Part shown: positions 56,490 to 64,000 of the stretch, in pieces | Numbering within the stretch: the stretch's first letter is position 1 | Layout of the letters: each line of letters starts with the position of its first letter | Source: Acanthosepion esculentum | Lineage: Eukaryota; Mollusca; Cephalopoda; Sepiida; Sepiidae | Length of the DNA: 64,000 bases | NCBI GenBank assembly: GCA_964036315.1 | Contig: OZ038479.1 | Coordinates: 54,282,746 to 54,346,745, forward strand | Direction of reading: 5' to 3' | Made by a program: the position numbers and the translations under genes | The notes under the pieces: model-generated | Databases searched by the model: none | What the model was told of the DNA's origin: nothing | What the model saw: the letters and a program-made list of their open reading frames with translations, nothing else

Positions 56490-56835
56490 AAGTTCAATAG
56501 CCTAGTGGTTTAAAATGATAGTTCATAGTGACAGTAATTGTGAGTTCAATCTTCATCCAGGCAGTGTGTACTTGGACTCAATGGAAACAGGGCAAGCAAT
56601 AACTGAGCAGTATTAAAATAAGAATTAGATGAGATATCACTAGAAATGGGCAGTGTAATGATGAACAATCTACACTGTTAGATAAATAAAGGGTTTGGTT
56701 TGAAATTCTCTGTATGTTAAACAGATTGGCATACACCTGATGAAGGTGGAAGGGTACAATGGCTGAAATGTTGTGATAACAACAACAAAGATAAGGAAAA
56801 TTGTGTACATGTAAATAATAATAATAATAAACTCT
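56490..56835 (+). mobile_element. SINE-D: tRNA head with Penelope-like tail
   Basis: The head is agcctagtggtttaaaatga with B box gtgagttcaatcttcatcc. Then come ggactcaatggaaacagggc and the tail ataaataaagggtttggttt, cacctgatgaaggtggaagg, ggctgaaatgttgtgataac and caaagataagg. It matches 38520-38860 in reverse. Confidence 0.8.
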
Positions 56836-56959
56836 TTGGAGTGTTAATCTATAGTAATATGAGAAAAAATTGTAGCACAAAAAAAAATGGTTATTTCTGG
56901 TAGCAGTACAACTCCACCGAAAAATCTAAAACAAATTTGTTAAAAAGATATTACACTAG

Positions 56960-57290
56960 TCAAATTCAGACTGCTGTTCTCATCTTTGTTGTTTTTATCA
57001 CAATGTTTTGGTTGTTGTGCCCTCCAGCCTTCGTCACATGTATATCAATCTGGATAACCTACAGGGAATTCAGAACAGAACCCTTTATTTAATCTATGGG
57101 GTCAGACTGTTCTCAGAACAAGAACAAGAACAGTCTACCCCCATAGATTAATTAATGGCTTCAGTTTAGAATTTCCTGTAGGAAGGCCAGAGGGTACAAC
57201 AGCTGAAAAGCAGTGATGATAACAACAACAAAGATGAGGGCAATAATCTGAATATAAATAGTGTAAATAATAACTCCTCATCTTATAAAT
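56960..57290. repeat. Inverted pair of SINE-D/PLE tails
   Basis: A minus-oriented tail at about 56965-57110 and a plus-oriented tail at about 57112-57265 meet at a centre rich in gaacaag repeats. Shared words are ctcatctttgttg / caacaaagatgag and tttaatctatgggg / cccatagatta. Confidence 0.75.
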
Positions 57291-57442
57291 TCAAACAAAA
57301 ATTACTCACCTACAATACATCTGCTTGTGCCAAGGAAATAGTCTTGTATATATGTGAAGTGTATTAAATGTTGTTGCTGTTTTAATATAACAGGAAAATC
57401 TACCAATTTATAAATACTGTAAGTTTTTCCCTAGCTATTGAT

Positions 57443-57525
57443 TAAATAGCAGGGTAGACTGGGCTCTCTAGCTGTGGGTGGCAGGTAGACTAGAAGACAC
57501 CCAACTCTGAATTCAAAACCATATG
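57443..57525 (+). mobile_element. SINE type A, 3' fragment
   Basis: The text tattgattaaatagcagggt, then agactgggctct and caactctgaattcaaaacca, is the type-A 3' half without a head. Confidence 0.6.
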
Positions 57526-57574
57526 TAGTCAAATTCAAATAAGCCAGCCAAACATAAACAGCATGTTTTTTTTT

Positions 57575-57965
57575 ACTAGGATTCATCAAAAAACAAGACC
57601 CGAGAGCCACTCAAGATAGATGGTTATTGAATGAGGTGTGTGATACGAAGTAGTGGGACATGAAACTTATGAGGATAAGGAGGACAGATAACAACTGACT
57701 ATTGACTTGAAGGGGCTGTAATTGTAGCGTTCAGGGTCACAACCACACGAAAGTGTGTTCCACAAAGTAGTATATCTTGGAAAAAAACTGAGTAGAACTT
57801 CCTCCTTCTAATTGGAATATGGGTGAAATGAGAGTGATTTAAATCTGTGAACATAGCACGGCAAATCCAAGATGTAAAGGTGTGAAATGGTAGAACTAAA
57901 AAATAGAGCTAATCTGAAGATTTGCCATGGAAATAATCATAGTGTAGTGATAGATTACATTTGTG
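57575..57965 (+). repeat. Segment L, copy 3
   Basis: A diverged match to 3560-3893 and 4130-4560. It shares gagccactcaaga(t/g)-type text, acttatgaggata, acttgaaggggctgtaattg, the ccttctaattggaatatggg block and ccatggaaataatcatagtg. Confidence 0.5.
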
Positions 57966-58149
57966 GGCAAAAGCCTGCAGAGAGGAGGAGTCTTCCCCCA
58001 CAAAACTGTGTAAATGTTTGGAAAGTGAAGTGAAGTTTGAGCAGCTCCAGCTCATATATAGCAACAATATTACATATTTGGTTGGTTGGTTGGTTTTTGT
58101 TTAGCAGCATATCAACCTCTACGGGTTATTTAATAGTGGAATCTAAATA

Positions 58150-58470
58150 TTTTGTACGGAATTTTATTTTAATTTTGGAGATAATAATTGTTTAGCAATA
58201 CAACTTTTACTATTTAAACCATAGCTGGGTGGAGAAAAGGTAGATTAATACCTTTTCCAAGAGTATTTGTGCATAAGTGAATATAATGAATCCAACTGGA
58301 ATTGGAACACGGCTCTCCAATTAACACTTCCAAGCCGTTATCCATTACACCACCTACACATCCCAGCTTACAGCACCTGGTATTCCCAGTGGTACTGACC
58401 AGGCTGATATTGCTTAACTTTGGTGATCATATGGGAACCGGTGTTTCAAAATGTAAGCATACATTTTTAG
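58150..58470 (-). mobile_element. SINE-C with 5S rRNA head, copy 4
   Basis: On the minus strand, 5S-like text (a tgaaacaccggttccc block, gatcaccaaagttaagcaat, cagcctggtcagtacc, then tgggaataccaggtgctgta) runs into tRNA-like A box tggtgtaatggataacggct and B box gttccaattccagttgg. The 3' body is ctatggtttaaatagtaaaa. The 5S box-C part has a short internal deletion compared with the copy at 36638. Confidence 0.8.
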
Positions 58471-58944
58471 TTTGATCCAACTTTTGTAAAGATGGCAGAA
58501 GGAGTCAAGTACTTTAGGAGCAGTAGAATCAACTGACCATTTTTCCTGCATTTTTAGCAATTGATTATATAGGAGTTGAGCCCAATTAGACATTCAAAGC
58601 ATAGGGCCTTATTGAAAACATAATGGAGACTTCCTTTCTAACACTTTTTTTTTTTAAGTGGTGTGAGATATCAACAAGAAAATGTGGCTTGAGTAATTCC
58701 TGCCAAGATAGGGCAACAAGACAAAAGGCAGAATGAGTCAGTTACTTCCTGAAATATTAGAATTAGCTGACCATTTTTCTAACATTTTTATCAATGGATC
58801 ATTGAGGCCTATAGTGAATTTGAAACTCACTAGTTGTTTAAAACATGGGACCCTCAAGAGTGCAACCATTTATGGAGGAAACTCAGGGTCTGATTGTTGA
58901 GGATGAATAATACTCACTTGGTTTTTGATGTACTGTAAGTTACA

Positions 58945-59550
58945 AGCCAGTTTTATTAGTCATGAACACTGTTTGAGTTACATATAAAACAGCAGTGATA
59001 GAATCTTGGTTTCATCATTATGATACTGAAAACAAAAGATAATCTATGAAATATCACCACTCTAGAAAGGTCGGAAAGTGAAGGCTGAGCAGCTCCAGCC
59101 AATATAAGGCAGCAATATTCCATTTTTGGTCTGATCTAACTATTGTAAAGATAGCAAAAGGAATCAGGTACTTTTGGAGCAGTAGAATGAACTGATCGAT
59201 TCTCCGACATCTTTAGTAATGGATTGTATGAGTTGAGTCCCAATAGACATTCAAAATATGGAGCCTCATCCAAATGCAGAATCATACAACATATGAAATG
59301 ATAGTTTATATGTGTCTGCTTGTGTGTCTTTAAATGAGAAGTCCTGTCGTTTATACAATATTTTTACATGTGGCCATCAGATGAATTGTTCTCTCCACTG
59401 TAGTATCTGTGAATGAAGAGCATTATTAAAGAAAACAGCTGACTCATGCATGGCAAATATAATATTAACAGAACTCAGAACTTTTAATTAACTCCAGCAT
59501 ATCTCATATGCAATGTTCAGTCATTAATAGATTTTTATATATAACTGTTC
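58945..59550. repeat. Segmental duplication, copy B (orphan ZNF exon start)
   Basis: A near-identical partner of 55225-55860, including the candidate acceptor on the minus strand (exon start 59406) and the CIKDR-type finger ruin. No finger array follows below 58945. Confidence 0.8.
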
Positions 59551-59580
59551 TTGCATTTAAGTAGGATCAAGGACTTTAAA

Positions 59581-59893
59581 GGCTTGACCTGTCACCCACT
59601 ATAGTAGGCTTAAAAAATTACTTTAATGGTTGCCATTTTTGGTTTAACATCCCCAAAGAGGATTAGCAGTACAGTTTTCATTTAAAGGGATTTATGAAGA
59701 ATGTTTTTTTTAGAGATAATGACTGATCCCTAGAGGAAGGCAAAAAGGGAAGGGTTATTCACTTCTTAAGGATTAAAGAATTAAGCAACCAAGGCTTGAC
59801 CTGTCACCCACTATAGTAGGCTTAAAAAATTACTTTAATGGTTGCCATTTTTGGTTTAACATCCCCAAAGAGGATTAGCAGTACAGTTTTCAT
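59581..59893 (+). repeat. Two identical 101-bp direct repeats
   Basis: 59581-59681 (starting ggcttgacctgtcacccact, ending agtacagttttcat) recurs without a visible difference at 59793-59893. The period is 212 bp. The intervening sequence is not part of the repeat. Confidence 0.9.
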
Positions 59894-59899
59894 ATAAAT

Positions 59900-61050
59900 T
59901 GATTGGAAGGATTTTTTTTTAATTATCAGTAAAAACACTAAAATCAGCCATATTGACAAATCTGTCAATACAACATAATTCCCTTTACTAAAAAAATCTT
60001 TCAAAAATAAAATATAATTTTCTGAAACTTTATTTGAGGAAGAGTAGATGATTTAAAATTTAATTAATCTGATTTGAACAAAATATTACTTACTTTTTTA
60101 ATTTAAAATATAACAGAAATGTATTTTTTAACATGGAAGTGAGTGTTTTTATGAGGTGTTGACAACTATCTTAGAAGTATGTTTGGGAATTTTTTTTAAG
60201 GGAGACATAATTGTAACAATTATTTGAGTATAATGTGAATGCCTTTTTCATATATATTTTTTAACTACCCAGAAATCTTAAAAATTTAAGAAAATATTCT
60301 AAGCAATTTAATATTTTAGTGAATTTTATGTACTTTGGATAGTTTAACTGGCAAAGACACTTGTTGAGAAAATGTTAGAAAATTACCAATAAATCTTAAT
60401 TTTACTATAGTTACTGCTCTTATTTTCTGATAATATCATGGTTGAATATCTGTATTTACATAAATTAACACGTTTATACACACATAAAATTCTTTTAAAA
60501 TATTAGGGGTTACTGAATTGTAGTAAACTTTTCCATTTATGATTAGTAAATATAGTTTTTACTTAATAACAAATATAACCTAACCTCTGCAAAATAAGAC
60601 AGAATTTTAAAAGATTAAAAACTTTATAAATTATTATAAATTAATTTTTTTAAATTTCTGAAGGCAATAATGTCCATAATATATTTTATACATAAATTAA
60701 ATGCTTTTCTAATTAAATAAAGTTTTAGTGTTATTGCATTTTTTATTTTACGATTCTGATATTTTTAGTAACTGGGGGTCCTGTTTTACAAAAATAAATT
60801 AATGATTTAAATTCTCCAAGGAATTTTGTTTTTAACTAATATAGACATTAAACTCTACAAAATTTCTTCAAATTTCATAAAATTAGATAAATGGTGGTGG
60901 GGGCAACAGATGTAAAAACAAAAATATTTTTACAAGATTTTCTGAAAGGAAAAACATTTCTAAAATTATTTCATTTATTTGTGAATAGGTTCTGAAAGTT
61001 TCATTAAAATACAACAATTATTTAATTTTTGCAAAAGAATTTTCAAATCA
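59900..61050 (-). repeat. AT-rich family X companion sequence
   Basis: 60470-60830 matches 31860-32180 and 13240-13560 in reverse (ttttccatttatgattagta, ggggtcctgttttacaaaaa). No gene. Confidence 0.45.
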
Positions 61051-61059
61051 AAGTAGGAC

Positions 61060-61380
61060 ACATGGTCCAATGGATTGATTGGATCCAGTGACCTGACCCA
61101 AAGAGTTGTGAGTTCAATAATGGTGAACAAAAACTTGGAGAGTTGAGTTAAACGGAGATAACTAAGACATCTGGAAGAGGCATGACACGTTGAACTAGAA
61201 CAATCTACTCCCATAGATGAAATAAATGATTCAGTTCGAAATTCCAATCATCTGAAGAAGGCCGAAACGTTGTGAATATCACAACAAAGATGAGGACAAC
61301 AGTCTGAACAATGTAAATCGCGTAAATTAAATAATTACAATACCATACCTTATCTCAGAAATACAGACAAATCAAAATAG
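61060..61380 (+). mobile_element. SINE-D variant with Penelope-like tail
   Basis: The head is tggtccaatggattgattgg with B box gtgagttcaataatgg. Then come gatgaaataaatgattcagt, tcgaaattccaatcatctga, agaaggccgaaacgttgtga, caaagatgaggacaacagtc and the terminal ccttatctcagaaatacaga. The tail is closer to the PLE-1 tail at 7270-7410 than the other SINE-D copies are. Confidence 0.7.
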
Positions 61381-61399
61381 TTTTGGCCGCAAAAAGACG

Positions 61400-63720
61400 C
61401 TAAAATTCCCTATGCCAAATCTTTGGTCCCCGCACTGACAAAACACACACACACAAAAAAAATTTTTTAAACAAATTCTGAAAGTTCTAAAAGGGATAAA
61501 AATATAATTTAATAAAATTATCCTTTTGGTCTTTTTTCTTAATAATAACAAAGATTTTGACGATAAAACATTGTTTTTATTTTAAAGTTTAGTTTAGAGT
61601 GGATTTTTTCATCATGGTATGCTAATTTTTTAGCGAATTAATTGTAGTACTTACTTAGTATGTTTTTTCTTTAAAGAAACACTGAAAGTTAGTCATTACA
61701 TAGCCAATACAAATTTGCATGTGATTTTTCAAAAATAAATAAATTTGTCAACATGCATATTGCCTCAGTTGGCTACCGACCAATGACAGATGACAGAAGT
61801 CAACATAAGAGAAGAAAAAAGCTATAACATTCGTACTATTTATAAACAAACATTAAAGTTAAACAGTTAAAGAGAATTTTTTTCTTCTCTCTTCTTTCGT
61901 CTGAGTTACATTCAGTAAATCAAGTGATTCAAGTCAATGCAAAAAACAAAGTGGGACGAAAGACACTAAAGTAAAAACAAAGAAATTAAATTAAGTCTGT
62001 ACTTACTTCTTGCATTTGCCTTTCGTAGAAGAATAAAATATAAGAACTATCAAAGAAAACAAAAATCTTAAATAAATAGAAGTTTTACAGGTTAAATTTT
62101 CCTTTTAAAATGTTAATTTTCAATAAAAACAAAGAAATATCTTCTGCAAAAGAGTGAATATCAAGGGAGATAATTAAGAAAATAAATTATAAAGCTAGAT
62201 TTTTACAAAATTAAGAATTCATCTTTATTTCTTTTCTTCAATAAATTATAAATTACATGGATGATTTTTTTCGGAAGTGAAGGCAAAAATTGCTACTCCT
62301 TATTTTAAGATAGTTGCCAAAAATCAGGGAATTTATCCAATTCAAACGAAATTTTCAGTAATTACGCATTTAATGAAATTACTGAATCAGTGAATAAATA
62401 GATTAAAAAAAAAAAGTTTTGGGAAAATATTGGAAGGGATAAGATCTCCTCATTTTTCTATATCTCATGTGTAAGTGTACTTTCTAATTTGGGTCATGCA
62501 TTTTGTCCATTTTTTTTTTTTTTTTAGTTTTATAAAGGAAAATCCCTGAAGATATTATTTCAGTAAAAAATATTATGCAATATCAACTGAACCTACGGAA
62601 AATTGGGCTTCTGTCATACCCCAAAAAGTAAAATAAATTCAATGAAACTCAAAACAAAAAATAATTTTTTTTAATTCATGCCTTTTAAAAACACATTATT
62701 TTCTTTCAAAATTGATAAGGGAAAAAATCTACCCTTAATATTTACTTTTTTATAAATTACATGTAATTTTTTAATGCCATTTTGAAATTCATCCCGTTGC
62801 TGTTTGTCACAAAAGTTAATTAAATAAAAACACATTTGAAGTATAAAGAAAATCCCATTTAATGCCATTTTTGTAAAACCTTTTGTAAAAGAATTTTATT
62901 TTTATTTATTTTTTCCCTCTTAGCAACTGTTACATTATTTTGGGGAAGGATGTTCAAAAAGTACATAATTCTGATATGTCGCTTTGACTGATTCAATATC
63001 GGAAGAGCATGATTTAAATCTAATTTCATAGCTCCTATTCAGTTAGTTTTTGTGTCTTGAAAGCACTCTTTTCCAATTCATCAGTACTGGTGTTTGATTC
63101 CTTTTTCATGTCTCAGCTTCCTGCAGTTATTTACAGATTCTTCTATACATGAATAACGAATACTTCCTTCAGTAATAAAAATGAAAGTTATTTTAAGTTT
63201 TTAGTATTTAAAGAATATCTTTGTCTTATTTTTTGGTGGGTAGCACCTTAATGCGTTTACATTTATTAATTATATCAAGTTTAATAAACTGAAATCTGGA
63301 TGAACCTGGCTGAAAAGTTTGTAGGATCAGAGCACTGAAAAATACTAAAAACCAGGGAGGCTCTATGTATAACTTCCGTTTAAAAAAAATGAAAAAGAAA
63401 GGAATACAGGAAAGTAAAATAATTTTGTCCAATCAAAAACTGATACAAAGACTTTTGATGTTAGGCGAAATCAATGTTCATGCCAGAAACTTGGAGCTTG
63501 GTCAAAAGGATATAAACCTGACTCCTCTGTGCTAGCAGCAGAACAGACTGTGGGAGAGTATGGAGCAAAAGAATGCTACCCCTAGAAAAACTAGCCATAC
63601 ATGACACGTGAAGAAGTAGTTAAGTGATCATCTGCTAATGAAATTTCTGCCTTGCTTGGGGCTGAGCAAAACAATAGAATTAATTATACTGACCGAATTT
63701 CTAATATTACTAATATCCCT
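61400..63720. other. AT-rich DNA, no recognised gene
   Basis: 61540-61660 is a family X terminus-like stretch (catcatggtatgctaatttt, then tagcgaatta). The remaining frames are short and low-complexity. Confidence 0.4.
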
Positions 63721-63728
63721 ATCCTCCA

Positions 63729-63769
63729 TAAATTCCACAAGTGAGAAGTGTAAGAGAAGAAACTGTTAG
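63729..63769 (-). pseudogene. LINE-J sliver
   Basis: The text aattccacaagtgagaag, then agagaagaaactgttag, matches LINE-J near 45127 and 51640. It ends abruptly at the LTR that follows. Confidence 0.5.
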
Positions 63770-64000
63770 TGTCGCAGTTAGCTCCCCTTCATTTCCTTAA
63801 CCCATCACCAGGGGTCTCTCTCTCTCCTGGGAGTATAAATACGGGCTGACCTTTCGCCTCTTTCTCTTTCCACGGCTTCGCACACGTGCGGCCAAACTGT
63901 CTCTCCTGGGGCCACCAACCTCGCACGTGGGGCGAGGTACAAAAAACTCTCTCTCTTTTACACTGCTTATGCGCACGTGTGAGCAACTATGTCGATTTTG
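63770..64000 (+). mobile_element. Probable LTR start at window edge
   Basis: It begins tgtcgcagttagctcc directly after LINE-J sequence and has a strong TATA box (tataaata, 63834-63841). It then runs GC-richer with repeated tctctct and cgcacgtg words. The layout fits an LTR promoter, but the other border is outside the window. The overlapping 65-codon minus frame is not credible as a gene. Confidence 0.45.

Overview
The window is AT-rich, intron-scale eukaryotic DNA. It holds three C2H2 zinc-finger gene loci and is otherwise filled with decayed transposons and short interspersed repeats. Three things point to a coleoid cephalopod, most likely an octopus-type genome: several intronless terminal exons made only of [12 protein letters not shown] fingers, a very high density of tRNA-derived SINEs, and LINE and Penelope-like fragments of kinds common in molluscs. 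The species is an inference; no sequence search was possible.

Layout. At 1-6.5 kb there are interspersed and tandemly duplicated repeats, foldback elements, and one SINE with a clear target-site duplication. At 6.6-11.1 kb there are a LINE tail, a Penelope-like element (PLE-1) with a GIY-YIG domain flanked by inverted copies of a tail sequence, a perfect-looking hairpin made of the same tail, and a second, unrelated PLE (PLE-2). Zinc-finger locus 1 (minus strand, 14.8-17.3 kb) has a 13-finger open frame embedded in a longer decayed array. At 18-33 kb there are two ~2 kb copies of an AT-rich family with long inverted ends, PLE and LINE remnants, two related promoter-like modules, a 5S-rRNA/tRNA composite SINE and a 41-bp minisatellite. 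Zinc-finger locus 2 (plus strand, 34.79-36.28 kb) is the best-preserved gene: splice acceptor, 5' UTR, 12 fingers and a poly(A) signal. At 36.6-46 kb there are SINEs, a LINE 3' end, a Ty3-type gag remnant, and a LINE carrying a nested TA-flanked MITE. At 46.6-49.4 kb a mariner element sits inside a five-copy satellite. At 50-52 kb there are hAT-like MITEs and another LINE copy. Zinc-finger locus 3 (minus strand, 53.7-55.7 kb) has 12 fingers; the 5' end of its terminal exon is duplicated without fingers at 59 kb. At 56-64 kb there are SINEs with Penelope-like tails, AT-rich repeats and, at the edge, the start of an LTR with a TATA box.

How the parts relate. The zinc-finger proteins are presumably nuclear DNA-binding proteins; no KRAB, BTB, SCAN or other effector domain is visible. 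Each array has grown by duplicating multi-finger blocks (seven, two and four fingers). The transposon content is mostly dead: stops, frameshifts, truncations and one lost catalytic residue. The most interesting signals are a tRNA-headed SINE whose 3' half matches the tail flanking a Penelope-like element, a SINE with a 5S rRNA head fused to a tRNA-type promoter, and two nested insertions whose empty sites can be read from sibling copies in the same window.

No CRISPR array, operon, ribosomal operon or functional tRNA gene is seen.
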